Assembly (NCBI GenBank): GCA_947561715.1
Contig: OX387200.1
Coordinates: 11,410,501-11,474,500, forward strand
DNA length: 64,000 nt
Reading direction: 5' to 3'
DNA from: Ascidia mentula
Lineage: Eukaryota > Chordata > Ascidiacea > Phlebobranchia > Ascidiidae
The position numbers were made by a program, and so were the translations under genes. Numbering within the stretch: the first letter of the stretch is position 1; every line of letters starts with the position of its first letter. Below are positions 52,501-58,724 of this stretch, in pieces. The notes beneath the pieces were generated by a model. The model saw nothing but the letters and a program-made list of their open reading frames with translations, did not search any database and was not told the DNA's origin.

Positions 52501-52840
52501 AAAAGTAAATTCTACCGGTAGTTGATCACCGTATATGTGGTTTTAACTATTTTAGTGAGATTACTACTTACAAATAAACAACCTTACCTACTACAGAAGA
52601 AGTAAGAATCATGGGTTTGTATCAAACATTAACAGTTTTGAGATACCTGCTTTTTGCTCAAAACTGCCAAAATGGTTGAATCAAAACCATGCAAACATAC
52701 AAAATGCGGCAATGAAATAAGTTATATGACCAATTATTTTTAAAAATTATAAATTGTTCACCTTTCTTCAAAGACGACATCCTTGCGTATACGGTAAATA
52801 CAAAAAGTCCTAAAAAGCAGAGCGAGATTAACCGAAACAT
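142..52840 (-). CDS. Giant lectican-like proteoglycan gene, 18 exons (composite model)
   Basis: I assembled this from exons at 52840-52762, 52478-52408, 52068-51909, 51853-51652, 47476-47337, 42310-9362, 9300-9187, 2911-2789, 2622-2497, 2381-2268, 2184-2017, 1917-1817, 1756-1618, 1558-1379, 1314-1138, 1074-892, 780-598 and 356-142. All junctions use AG/GT and agree in phase, and the sum is divisible by three (about 11,807 residues plus stop). Domain order: signal peptide 1-20, follistatin/Kazal 34-103, Ig V 104-217, Thr/Ser-rich repeat region 218-11,200, four EGF 11,201-11,359, CTLD 11,360-11,495, five CCP to the end. There is no transmembrane segment, so a secreted matrix proteoglycan is inferred. 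The architecture is that of lecticans, which bind hyaluronan through link modules; none is seen here. The least certain junction is Ig exon to giant exon, across 5 kb. If it is wrong, there are two neighbouring genes on the same strand. Confidence 0.7.
1618..2184 (-). CDS. Exons 11-13: C-type lectin domain
   Basis: Three exons (2184-2017, 1917-1817, 1756-1618) joined in phases 1 and 0 give a full CTLD of about 125 residues. Landmarks in order: [21 protein letters not shown], the hallmark [37 protein letters not shown] and FTCK. All six cysteines of a long-form CTLD are there, as is the WND calcium-site motif. The sugar-specificity triplet reads QPN, neither the mannose-type EPN nor the galactose-type QPD. 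The spacing and wording of the WIGLND to FTCK half closely resemble lectican lectin domains, which bind tenascins and fibulins through protein contacts, so sugar binding should not be assumed. Confidence 0.88.
2268..2911 (-). CDS. Exons 8-10: three EGF domains, calcium-binding type
   Basis: Exon 8 (2911-2789) has DDDEC, then [10 protein letters not shown], and ends with DERLC. Exon 9 (2622-2497) has [16 protein letters not shown] and DGFSC. Exon 10 (2381-2268) has [16 protein letters not shown] and GFQC. Exons 8 and 9 show the calcium signature (acidic residues before the first Cys, and N-T-x-G-S-Y that permits Asn/Asp hydroxylation in other proteins). Exon 10 keeps the acidic start but has a shorter loop. 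All three exons are symmetrical phase 1-1 and could be gained or skipped without frame change. Calcium-rigid EGF arrays typically space a lectin domain from the stalk. Confidence 0.85.
2912..4035 (-). other. Intron 7, part on the 3' side of the Gypsy element
   Basis: No exon is recognised here. It contains one copy of a dispersed repeat at 3467-3590. A short minus frame at 3883-3695 has five cysteines but no domain pattern or clear splice sites. The DNA next to the Gypsy insertion is locally GC-richer (about 3960-4035). Confidence 0.45.
3467..3590 (+). repeat. Dispersed repeat, inverted partner at 54246-54380
   Basis: About 120 bp reading from CATATGACACGT through ATTAATAATCAAACTAAGA to AGCTGATCAAAGTC match the reverse complement of 54246-54380 over nearly the whole length, with scattered mismatches. 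It codes for nothing visible and is probably part of a nonautonomous element. Confidence 0.6.
4036..4271 (+). repeat. 5' LTR of the Gypsy element (236 bp)
   Basis: It pairs with 7574-7805 and has TG..CA ends. A pyrimidine-rich stretch with CTTTACAG lies inside both copies. Directly downstream I could not recognise a convincing tRNA primer-binding site. Confidence 0.88.
4311..5220 (+). pseudogene. Gypsy gag, frameshifted
   Basis: The frame starts at ATG 4311, 40 bases after the LTR, and reads 24 codons to a TAA made by an extra T in a run near 4378-4384. The remaining gag continues in another frame. It holds a capsid-like helical region, then two zinc knuckles of CX2CX4HX4C form ([14 protein letters not shown] and [14 protein letters not shown], about 4969-5070). 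Gag packages the element RNA; the knuckles bind nucleic acid. The frame then drifts into non-homologous sequence where the protease frame takes over (about 5220). Confidence 0.8.
5221..7498 (+). pseudogene. Gypsy pol: protease, RT, RNase H, truncated integrase
   Basis: Protease is marked by LLDSGAS (about 5250). RT spans about 5680-6200 with [10 protein letters not shown] and the catalytic YAYLDD. RNase H is at about 6490-6780 ([19 protein letters not shown]). Integrase starts after 6830 with an HH-CC zinc region ending CRTC, then the catalytic Asp in AIDFKGPV and IHSDRG. The region with the third acidic residue is missing: at about 7305-7313 the frame hits TAG, and the normal Pro/Arg-rich pol tail resumes in another frame to a stop near 7498. 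Other lesions: TAA 5427-5429, frame change in the T-run near 5666-5676, TAA 5839-5841, TGA 6328-6330, frame change near 6765-6780. Confidence 0.85.
7574..7805 (+). repeat. 3' LTR of the Gypsy element (232 bp)
   Basis: It differs from the 5' copy by about six substitutions and lacks 4 bp near the AATAAAACTCCC stretch. The stretch AGCGGGGTGAT before it is a weak candidate polypurine tract. Confidence 0.88.
7816..7853. repeat. Perfect 11 bp inverted repeat next to the LTR
   Basis: GGTGTTTCTAA (7816-7826) and TTAGAAACACC (7843-7853) are exact reverse complements with a 16 bp loop. The hairpin begins 11 bp outside the Gypsy LTR. It may be an older element end or chance. Confidence 0.45.
8460..8760. 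repeat. MITE-like repeat related to the one at 46576-46904
   Basis: The ends carry inverted CGAATATT/TTCGG words (8468-8492 and 8731-8753). Inside, blocks such as GACTTTGAATC, ATACTTGGAA and GCATAAATAACAAG line up in the same order with 46640-46780. It is an older, more diverged copy. Confidence 0.5.
9187..9300 (-). CDS. Exon 7: EGF domain 1
   Basis: The exon follows CTTTTACAG and ends ATTG before GTATGTG, phase 1 on both sides. It encodes a compact EGF domain with six cysteines: [18 protein letters not shown] and GKTCEI. There is no D-x-D/N-E calcium motif before the first cysteine, so this is a non-calcium EGF domain. In lecticans the domain next to the glycosaminoglycan region is also a plain EGF domain. 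The following intron is 6.3 kb because a Gypsy element sits in it. Confidence 0.85.
9362..14227 (-). other. Decayed repeat units and unique tail of the giant exon
   Basis: From 14227 down to about 11600 the sequence still aligns to the 355-residue unit but has many substitutions and shortened copies. One regular unit is cut after PRTGLSF and fused at about 14215 to a diverged copy starting with [11 protein letters not shown]. Below about 11600 the sequence becomes unique Ser/Thr/Lys-rich with sequons. Cysteines appear in VSKCCTV, TLCCAAT and TTCSVR. The frame stays open to the donor at 9362. Confidence 0.6.
9362..42310 (-). CDS. Exon 6: 32.9 kb giant exon, Thr/Ser-rich repeat region
   Basis: A single uninterrupted frame runs from the acceptor at 42310 (GAATTTAG, then Gly codon in phase 1) to the donor at 9362 (AATAT before GTAAGG, phase 1). 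It encodes about 10,982 residues. A stop lies in frame just upstream of the ATG at 42359, and that ATG is followed by no signal peptide, so a spliced entry is preferred. The head (about 41380-42310) and tail (about 9362-11600) are unique Ser/Thr-rich sequence. Between them lies a 355-residue tandem repeat. The region is nearly cysteine-free and rich in Thr, Ser and Lys, with many N-x-T sequons and Ser-Gly pairs beside acidic residues. In lecticans one large exon encodes the chondroitin sulphate region, and I infer the same role here. I do not recognise a folded domain in the repeat. Confidence 0.8.
14228..40852 (-). repeat. Tandem array: 25 units of 1,065 bp (355 residues)
   Basis: The same landmarks recur every 1,065 bp without one indel; for instance the word GATGTTGCAGAATATTTAGT (plus strand) or close variants recurs near 14353, 15418, 16483 and so on to 39913. 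Units look mostly well over 90% identical by eye. Each unit carries a [10 protein letters not shown] segment, sequons in NNYTH, TNFT and TNTTK (or NNTTK), and the Ser-Gly sites [11 protein letters not shown] and VDFSGSG. Diverged partial units flank the array: half a unit near 40860-41380, and several decayed ones down to about 11600. No known repeat family comes to mind. Confidence 0.92.
41380..42310 (-). other. Unique N-terminal head of the giant exon
   Basis: About 310 residues without the 355-residue periodicity, starting [15 protein letters not shown]. They are Thr/Ser-rich with several sequons, and contain a few cysteines (in STCPGTL, YMHCRNL, TNCFEK, TTACNAV) that the array lacks. No domain is recognised. 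The run of Pro and Thr directly after the Ig domain looks like a linker. Confidence 0.55.
43120..43610 (+). pseudogene. hAT-like (ZMYM/TTF-finger type) transposase, N-terminal fragment
   Basis: A short frame with [10 protein letters not shown] (43120-43190) is followed, after stops, by a 103-residue frame from 43299. That frame has [11 protein letters not shown], then a Trp-containing stretch and [16 protein letters not shown] and MKNLARRI. This succession (D-P-x-x-[10 protein letters not shown] finger, helix with T-I-D, then N-L-A-x-R) is that of the TTF-finger and DUF4371 part of hAT-related transposases and ZMYM-like proteins. Multiple frame breaks show it is dead. It lies antisense within intron 5 of the proteoglycan gene. 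Confidence 0.6.
43941..44633. repeat. Large inverted repeat, about 220-240 bp arms
   Basis: Left arm 43941-44157 (weaker to about 44178) and right arm 44416-44633 (weaker from about 44395) are reverse complements with only a few mismatches by eye, around an unrelated spacer of about 215-255 bp. Both arms include GACATGCCGTGTTGTGATAA and CAAAGCGATCTGTGG. It sits between the two hAT-like fragments. It could be a foldback element or long terminal inverted repeats of a short nonautonomous transposon. Its transcript would form a long hairpin. Confidence 0.85.
44862..44971 (+). repeat. Dispersed repeat, second copy at 57931-58036
   Basis: Shared words in the same order include TGTGACAGA, GGGCATTTCC/GGACATTCCC, GGCGAAAC and TAGAAATAC. 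It is an old copy of an unnamed interspersed repeat. Confidence 0.5.
46020..46545 (+). pseudogene. hAT-like transposase, C-terminal fragment
   Basis: The first frame has [15 protein letters not shown] and [10 protein letters not shown]; after a stop comes [13 protein letters not shown] with FGFLND. In a third frame (46442-46530) [15 protein letters not shown] and [13 protein letters not shown] match the pattern of the hAT C-terminal dimerisation segment. Order and strand fit the N-terminal piece at 43120-43610, so the two are probably one element split by about 2.4 kb of later DNA. There are several stops and frame changes. Confidence 0.62.
46576..46904. mobile_element. MITE, 329 bp, terminal AGGTAGGGATGTGC
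   Basis: AGGTAGGGATGTGC at the left end and its exact reverse complement at the right end bound noncoding DNA with several ATTCGG/CCGAAT words. The TAGGGATG-type ends are common in hAT-class nonautonomous elements. Flanking CCTGGAAG and CCTGGAGA might be a decayed 8 bp target duplication. It begins about 30 bp after the hAT-like transposase C-terminus. Confidence 0.65.
47306..47311 (-). terminator. Possible poly(A) signal (ATTAAA) for a short FS-Ig isoform
   Basis: If exon 5 is not spliced at 47336, translation stops at 47331-47329. An ATTAAA hexamer follows 17 nt later on the minus strand. That would give a secreted 219-residue follistatin-Ig protein. ATTAAA is a known weaker variant and is common by chance in AT-rich DNA, so support is thin. 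Confidence 0.3.
47337..51853 (-). CDS. Exons 4-5: V-type immunoglobulin domain split by a 4.2 kb intron
   Basis: Exon 4 (51853-51652) holds the first half: strand B cysteine in VLLPCIF and the core tryptophan in RVKWYKL. It ends FGSFR in phase 2. Exon 5 (47476-47337) resumes [19 protein letters not shown] and carries DSGTYVCEV with the second cysteine. Joined, this is one complete V-set domain of about 110 residues. The two Cys, the Trp and the D-x-G-x-Y-x-C motif are all present, plus one sequon (NAS). V-set domains of this general look begin link proteins and lecticans, and also occur in junctional Ig proteins. Exon 5 can end at GTTG before GTGTGT (phase 1), which fits the phase of the giant exon. 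Without splicing, a stop follows after two codons (47331-47329). Confidence 0.72.
47477..51651 (-). other. Intron 4 (4.2 kb) inside the Ig domain
   Basis: The interval separates the two Ig half-exons. It contains only short frames without recognisable domains, for example at 49835-50185 and 50655-50897. It also holds one MITE-like repeat near 48195-48399. I see no link module, no second Ig exon and no other gene. Confidence 0.55.
48195..48399. repeat. Possible short MITE with GATATCCG ends
   Basis: AGAGATATCCGAT at the left and the reverse complement of GGGATATCCGGT at the right are similar over about 10 of 12 bases. An internal CCGATAC/GTATCGG pair is also present. It is short and diverged, so this is tentative. 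Confidence 0.35.
51909..52478 (-). CDS. Exons 2-3: follistatin N-terminal and Kazal domain
   Basis: Exon 2 (52478-52408) encodes a small Cys module containing [17 protein letters not shown]. It joins in phase 0 to exon 3 (52068-51909), which starts KCICPFKC and carries the Kazal signature [14 protein letters not shown] followed by two more paired cysteines and CSGECKIC. Together they form a follistatin-type domain (FOLN hairpin plus Kazal) of about 70 residues, as found in SPARC, agrin and follistatin-like proteins. Such domains bind growth factors or inhibit serine proteases; nothing in the sequence decides which. Exon 3 ends CAG before GTATAAGG in phase 1. Pairing a follistatin domain with a following Ig domain also recalls the IGFBP7/KAZALD1 group. 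Confidence 0.75.
52762..52840 (-). CDS. Exon 1: signal peptide
   Basis: The exon begins [21 protein letters not shown] short basic start is followed by a strongly hydrophobic core and a small-residue site (VYA), which is a typical secretory signal with cleavage expected near residue 19-20. The exon ends AAAG before GTGAAC, in phase 1. The next exon starts with two bases completing a Val codon. There is an in-frame stop about 30 codons into the intron, so this exon cannot be extended far. A signal peptide here makes this the natural start of the gene; the giant exon has none of its own. Confidence 0.7.
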
Positions 52841-52923
52841 AACAGTAACTTTTACTCGTGTAAGAGGTTCGCAACTTTAGTAAAACACTTGCCTCAAAGA
52901 ATTAAGATTCAATATTTTTGTCG

Positions 52924-52931
52924 CTTTTATA
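52924..52931 (-). promoter_or_regulatory. TATA box (TATAAAAG) of the proteoglycan gene
   Basis: TATAAAAG reads on the minus strand about 85 nt upstream of the ATG at 52840. Initiation about 30 nt downstream would leave a 5' leader of roughly 55 nt. The ATG has G at -3. No promoter was tested, so a trans-spliced leader, known from tunicates, is a possible alternative 5' end. Confidence 0.5.
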
Positions 52932-54245
52932 TTGCTTTCCTATTGATTCAGTAAATATATTAGGGAGGCGATAACTCTAACATAAAGATGTAAAATTTAA
53001 CGTGTTGGCGCTAACTTCGCAGTTAGCTTTGGGAAAAGTGCGTGTTGAAAGTGTGTGAAATGTCAAATGAATCAGTTATAAGAACGACTGTGTAACCATA
53101 GTTTGTTGTCAAACACTGCTATCACCTAAAATAACAAATATAAATCAGTATTGGGAAAAGGGGATTCAACAATTCCACGATTGACCGGAAATTACCTCAA
53201 AGAGGAAATCTGTGTGCCTGTGTGTAGTTTTAACGCCAAAGGTTCGACGTCTCACAAAGTACAGAAGTTAGTAGTACTATTTCATAACGTCGTGCGAACC
53301 CGAATATATTCGTATGTAAGTATGACGTCAATACTAGTTGGTCGTTTGCATCACTTGCGAAAGCACATTGCTTCATCAACTATTGTTTTGCTATCATACG
53401 ACAAGTATATTGCATACAGTTGATTTCTGTAAAGTTTTTTTCTGTAAAGTTTGTTAGTGCAACAGCACTTGTCAGAGCAAGCTGTCTTAAGTGTAGGCCA
53501 TGACAACTTTGCGTAAAACTAAGGGTACATCCACAACAAACATATATCCAAAGTTTTACGGTTCGACGTTAACTAAAAATGTAGAAAACTGCACGAAAAG
53601 TGACGGCGACCAAAAATCGTAAACCTTTTGCGCTGAGGAGAAAAGGACATCACATAAGGCGCTTGCGTCGAAAAAATGCATTGTTTAGATTGGAGGAGGC
53701 GCCTTTTTTTGCAGATATCGAATAGTTTTAAACATAGGAGAATCCACAGATTACGTTACCTTAAAGGTCAGGACAGGGTTTTGCATCACACAAAAATTTG
53801 TCATTGTGACGTCACGAATCAAAGGCTTATTTGTCCCTAATTAACGGAAGACCATAGGATATAACAGAAACGACATAACTGTGAGTGGACAAAACGACAA
53901 TGCTAAACTAACGGTTTGTCTCTGTCGTGTTTTCAAAAGTTCATGTATCACGTTAGCGATCATAAATGCTGTAACAACAAGAACACCCTGTCCCATCTAA
54001 ATAAGACATAATAGGTCGAACACCGGCTATCTGTCTACAGCTTAAATTAACATAAAAATCCGTTTATTGCACTCACTTTTTGTCCCCTGTTTAATGCAAT
54101 ATTATGCTTAAACCAGTTTTACAATGTTTTCCATTCCTATACGCATAAGGCTTGCTGCCAGCACTCGCGCACGACCGAAGCGCCTTCTATGACGTCACGC
54201 ACCAATATCTCGCTTTCGCACGATTTCGTTCACAGCGGCAAAAGT
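52932..54245. other. Upstream intergenic region
   Basis: No gene is recognised. The 90-codon plus frame at 53151-53423 has no domain, no signal peptide and no supporting splice context. Regulatory DNA of the proteoglycan gene may lie here, but only the TATA box can be pointed to. Confidence 0.4.
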
Positions 54246-54380
54246 GCGACTTTGATCAGCTGTATCTCAGAAACCAGTCGCCGTATCAAGCTACTTTTTT
54301 CGTCAAAAATGTTCTAAAGTTATGAACATTTCTTAGTTTGATTATTAACGTGTTTAAATTTTACGTGTCGTATGCACTTT
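54246..54380 (-). repeat. Dispersed repeat, inverted partner of 3467-3590
   Basis: It begins GACTTTGATCAGCTGTATCT and ends GTGTCGTATGCAC. It matches the reverse complement of the copy inside intron 7, 50 kb away. Just beyond it, the GTATGCACTTTAAGA word is repeated about 104 bp on, bracketing three GTCGACTT motifs. Confidence 0.6.
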
Positions 54381-54528
54381 AAGATGATCATGTAAATACG
54401 TCGTTTTCGCGGTCGACTTTGAAAATCACGTGACTTTGCTGCGAGTCGACTTTAGCTTCGAGTCGACTTGGCCATACGCACTTTAAGACGCTTTAATTGT
54501 CTTTTTCTCTTCGCCGAAAACGAGAGAC

Positions 54529-54942
54529 TTGGATCGGCGAGTCAGCTTCGAAGCTGTCTTAAACCGTCATGTAAACAGGGTTAACAGGTTTAGCCAGCCT
54601 CAATTGGTGGCCCGTTACAGTCAGCTTTTACCGGCGACATTCGGCTCAGTGGCGAAGTCCGAGGTGCATCACTTTTCGGATGCGTCTACTCAAGGATATG
54701 GAACCGTGTCGTACCTCCGACTGGTGAATGTAAGGTTAAAGTCCATTGCTCATTGTTTTTTTGCAAAGTCGAAGGGGACACAACCTAAAATCGAGAGCAT
54801 TCCCAGTCTCGAACTGGCCGCTGCTGCTCTTGCAGTAAAAGCTGACAAATCGCTTCGACGCCAATTGAAGTTCGAAACGTTTGTGTTTTGGACGGACTCG
54901 TGCGACGTCCGACAGAGCATACGCAATACTACAATATATTAA
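54529..54942 (+). pseudogene. BEL/Pao RNase H fragment
   Basis: An open stretch of 137 codons includes HHFSDASTQGYGTVSYLRL, IPSLELAAAALAVKAD and FWTDSCDVRQSIRN. These are the landmarks of the BEL/Pao RNase H domain, with the catalytic Asp residues in SDAS and TDS. It breaks off at a stop right after the last motif. No RT precedes it. It belongs to a different copy from the BEL/Pao element at the right end of the window, whose RNase H wording differs. Confidence 0.7.
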
Positions 54943-55084
54943 AAGTAAACGGGTATATGTTTAAAGAAAACGGACAAGTCAGACAGTTGCTGCTTGATCA
55001 GTAGCCTATATAACAAGTCCCGCGATTTTTTTACTTACACTTCAAGACATTGACGAGCATTCCGAGACTACCCTACACTGATTG

Positions 55085-55650
55085 CTTTGGCAAATCGTCT
55101 ACCATTTATGATGCAAGAGGGATGGAAACAGTATGTAGAAAAAATTTAGGACGACCGGCCGTGAACCTCAGTTCGAACATCTAATCGAATTCGTGGAAAC
55201 GGAGGACCGGATTCCGAATTCGTTGTTTAGCCGCATGTTGGACGAGCATCGCAACAAAGTCAAGAAAGCGAAAGGTAGGATGTAAAGGCCCTCAGCCATG
55301 TCGTTTCGAAGGAAGAAGAATCGTGCTGGACCTTTCCAATTTCCCTCTGTGTCCGTGCTGTTTGGTAAAACATGGACTAAAAGGTGCGAACATCTGTGCG
55401 CAGTGCGGTGCCGCAGACTGTTTAATAACTGTGTATAAGCTGCAGACAGATGGCCACTGTTTCGACCAAAAGGTCTCATCAGTGCAGCTGGTGTGACTAT
55501 AAGACGACTTTGCTGTTTAATAACTGTTTTAGATTTGGACACATTGCCAAAAATAGCAACAGCCCCAAGGCGTGCACCAAGAACAACAAGATTACAGATC
55601 ACAGATCACAATTTATGCAGAAGAATACCTTCCTACAATTTTAAGGGGAC
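55085..55650 (+). pseudogene. BEL/Pao gag C-terminal fragment
   Basis: Frames at 55085-55290 read LPFMMQEGWKQYVEK and, after stops, FEHLIEFVETEDRI and RMLDEHRNKVKKAK, the pattern of the BEL gag end. At 55510-55640 a decayed zinc knuckle region follows, with NCFRFGHIAKNSNSPKACTK, in which expected Cys residues are changed. Gag normally precedes pol, yet this piece lies downstream of an RNase H piece on the same strand, so two copies or a rearrangement are implied. Confidence 0.65.
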
Positions 55651-56252
55651 ATTCGAACGATACGTTTGTTTTCGAACGTAGTCAATTTGATGTAGAAACT
55701 GTTGCTGAGCTGCCATAGGCACCATATCAGTAGTAAATCCCCAAAATCAAGTTTTGAAGGTTATCATCATTAATACACAAACTGCTTTTTTTGCCCACAA
55801 CAATTCCTGTGATCGGTGACTCATGAAGATCTACTACTACTACTATTCAAAGAGAAAAAAAATGATTGCAGCTGCATCGGACAAAGCACAACAAGGATCT
55901 ATAGGTTTTATGCTATGTTTACTCAGTGAAACACAAAACCTAACTATAACTCCAAAGAGACTCCAACACTGTGCAATTAGTAATTACTGGGTTGTATTAA
56001 AATTAGTAAGACATTCGAGTACTCACAACAAAAGATGCAATTTCAATGATGTAGTTCGAGTAATATCCAATGATAGCGCTGAGACAGTACAAATGTTCAA
56101 TCGTACGGTTCAGAAACTGTCTGGCTTTACAGCCCAAGGGGTCAATTGTAACGACTAAATTTCAGGCGTGTTGACCAGGTAAAAATGTCATAAAACAAAC
56201 GTAGATTACATAAAAATCATAAGGCTTTGGTCAGCGGAAAAGTCCGGTGTTG
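55651..56252. other. Unassigned stretch after the BEL/Pao relic
   Basis: It contains a 111-codon plus frame (55823-56158) ending near NRTVQKLSGF, faintly like an LTR-element pol terminus but too weak to call. A CTACTACTACTACTATT run lies near 55832. Otherwise nothing is recognised. Confidence 0.35.
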
Positions 56253-57860
56253 CTAAGCTGACCAAGATGAATTTCTCTCACGTACTAGAGCGGGCTTATC
56301 AGATTTATAACGCACGAGTATCATGACTTGGCGAATTAAAGAGTGACGTGCGTTAATGAACGAATGTTGGTTAAACAAACAAAAGCGATAACATACAATT
56401 TTCATTATCTTCTACAGATCCGAGGTGCCCCCAGGAGATTCTTATGTCCTATAGGATAGCAAAAATAGTCCCAGGGGCAACCAAAGCAACTTTCCTGAGA
56501 CAAAAAAAGGAACTTTGGTTGCCCCCTAAAACTGAAAAATTGCGTAGAAAAGGGTTGGGGCCAACATTAAATTGAAAATTGGATGTGGCTTTTGTGATTC
56601 ATTATTTCGCAAAACCAACTTACATTTTTTTCAACCTATTTAGCTCCAGGGGTCACCGGTGACCCCATGACTTTAAAGACCGATACAAGAAAGGTTTCTG
56701 CTTTTTCATTTTTTTTTACCTTTAAAGCCCAGAGTCCCCCCTTTGCCCTGATCTACATAAAATTTTAAAGCCGGTAGATGTCGCTATAGCAAATTTTTGA
56801 TTGACACAGCAAGCACACCGGAAGGAAACGTAAAAGTGCTTGATAAGCTACATCTAAATATGTAAAAAATACCATTCATTTGGTGAACAATTTGCAAATA
56901 AAATTGGTAATCCTTTAGCTAAGGCCTTGTATAGTATCTATAAAAAAGTTAGGTATTCGTAGCACGTATTTTTAAGAAACGGCACACCTTATAATTTCAT
57001 GGGGTCGTGTATGGGACATAGGGCATTGGTGACAAGTACGATGAAATTTCGTGAATCATGTTTTTAAGCTTTTCAATGAATATTATTACATAACAGCATC
57101 ACATGATACTAGAAATAATACGTGCATCATCATTGTCTCGATTTCGGGTCAGGATTTTATTTCATGCACGGTAATATAGCTATTTGCGTAGGTTTTTTCC
57201 AATTTTATCAGTGTAAATAATCATTGACCAGCAAAAGTTGTCAAATATCGCTGTTACAACTTGTGCAGCATCAACACGGATCTAAATAAGGCGTTGTTTA
57301 GCTTTAAATACTGAAAAACAAGGTTTTCTGCCCATATGAACCTGCGAAACACGAAAATCACACGTAGTGGGGGTCTAAAAATTAGTTGTTTGACCAAACG
57401 TAGTAAAATATTACCTCGATTTCATTCAGGATGTTACTTGCACTACTAAAGAATGCATAGCTTCACTAGTTTCAACAAAATTAGAAAGTTAATTTTTTTC
57501 ATTGAGAATCCTCCTGAGCCCAATGGGTCACAGGTGACCCCACCAGAAAATGGGGGGTGGCGGTCAAACATCTCAAATTTTTTTCATGAAATGTGTTATT
57601 GGACCCATCAACGCAACAAAACGCTATACATTCATTTTTTTCTGTTGCTCAGTATACCCTTGGGCTCTAAAGGGTTAAAGCAACTATCCTGCAACTAATT
57701 TTGACCTGAATGCGTAGACAAGAAGCGGGCCTAACATAAAATCACAAATTTTTTTTTAGCTACATCCTCTTGAACATTTTGATGCCTTTTCAACTAACTT
57801 TTTCACAGCACCCAACACCAAATGACTAGCTGACTGAGAAGGGCAAAAAATGCTCTAAAA
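56253..57860. repeat. Duplicated locus, copy A (with insertion)
   Basis: 56253-56645 matches 58725-59117 over 393 bp without a length change, and 57675-57860 matches 59147-59332 over 186 bp. The sequence carries the words CCGAGGTGCCCCCAGGAG and GGTTGCCCCCTAAAAC. Between the halves copy A carries 1,029 bp that copy B lacks. Identity looks above 95%. Confidence 0.88.
56646..57674. mobile_element. 1.03 kb insertion with GGGTCAC..GTGACCC palindromes, possibly piggyBac-like
   Basis: It is absent from copy B, which has 29 unrelated bases instead. The perfect palindrome GGGGTCACCGGTGACCCC is 3 bp inside the left edge, and GGGTCACAGGTGACCC is about 135 bp from the right edge. The right edge reads GGGCTCTAAAGGG then TTAA, the end and target site expected of piggyBac-type elements. 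The left edge lacks TTAA, so it may be truncated. No transposase frame is visible. Confidence 0.45.
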
Positions 57861-58724
57861 CTGCACCAAACACACTGAAATCGCCCTGGCAACAGCACGT
57901 GCCTTCCTGCTCATTCAACCATAAATTTGTCCCCAATGCATCACTAATTGCCTTGTGACGTAACTGTTTCTCTGTGACAGAGGAGTAGAAGACGGACATT
58001 CCCCGCGGGCGAAACTTTTTTTGATAGAAATACTACTACGCGGTCTATAAATGGTTCACATGATTTTTCTTTTAGTTTTATTGATGTATTGAACTTTTTA
58101 CCTACTATATTGCGGTAGATTATCTCTTAACTGTGGCTTCGATGGCGCCAACGCGTGAGTCTCAATAATGGTTGATCCAAAATCTGTCGATCTGTCGGTT
58201 TCACCAGCAAACGGTTGAATCCGAATAAACAGTTTATTATCAGACTGTGGGAATAAAACACAAACCGCCGAATAGCTTGTAGAGTCTTAGTAATAATAGC
58301 AGTGTCTTGTCACCGAATAGAAGTACGATGATTCCGAATAGTGGAGTCGAGCCGAATAGTAAAGAGCCCAATTAACAGGCACACATGACTATCTTTACTT
58401 GGACTATCGGAAGCTTGTTGGTTGGTTTAGTCACGTGCCGTTAGACATCACTTGGGTTAATATAATATAAGAACAAAGGTGTGGTGTGACATAAGCATAG
58501 AACATCTTATGGGGTAAACAGGATGTTAAATGAATCACTTTACTCGAGAACATTCAATGGATAAATCATTTGGGTCACCTTATGGGATAATGTTTACACT
58601 TGGGTCGGAAGTTGCGAAATATCCAATGCCCATGGTAACGGGCTTGCAAATGCTTTTGCGATGCTGCAAACGAAATGAATTATGCAACACTTCTGCAATG
58701 CTGCCCACAAGACATTACGCAATA
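57861..58724. other. Repeat-rich spacer between the duplicated loci
   Basis: It holds the second copy of a dispersed repeat (57931-58036) and five CCGAATA words within about 150 bp (58214-58360), a motif shared with the MITE family at 46.6 kb. No gene is recognised; the 67-codon frame at 58530 has no domain. Confidence 0.4.
57931..58036 (+). repeat. Dispersed repeat, second copy of 44862-44971
   Basis: It shares ATGCA..CACT..ATTG, TGTGACAGA, GGGCGAAAC and TAGAAATAC in order with the copy in intron 5. Confidence 0.5.

Noticed and set aside
55823..56158. 111-codon plus frame with a possible pol-like tail (NRTVQKL)
   Set aside because: A single short motif in AT-rich DNA with a tyrosine-run start; not enough for a call.
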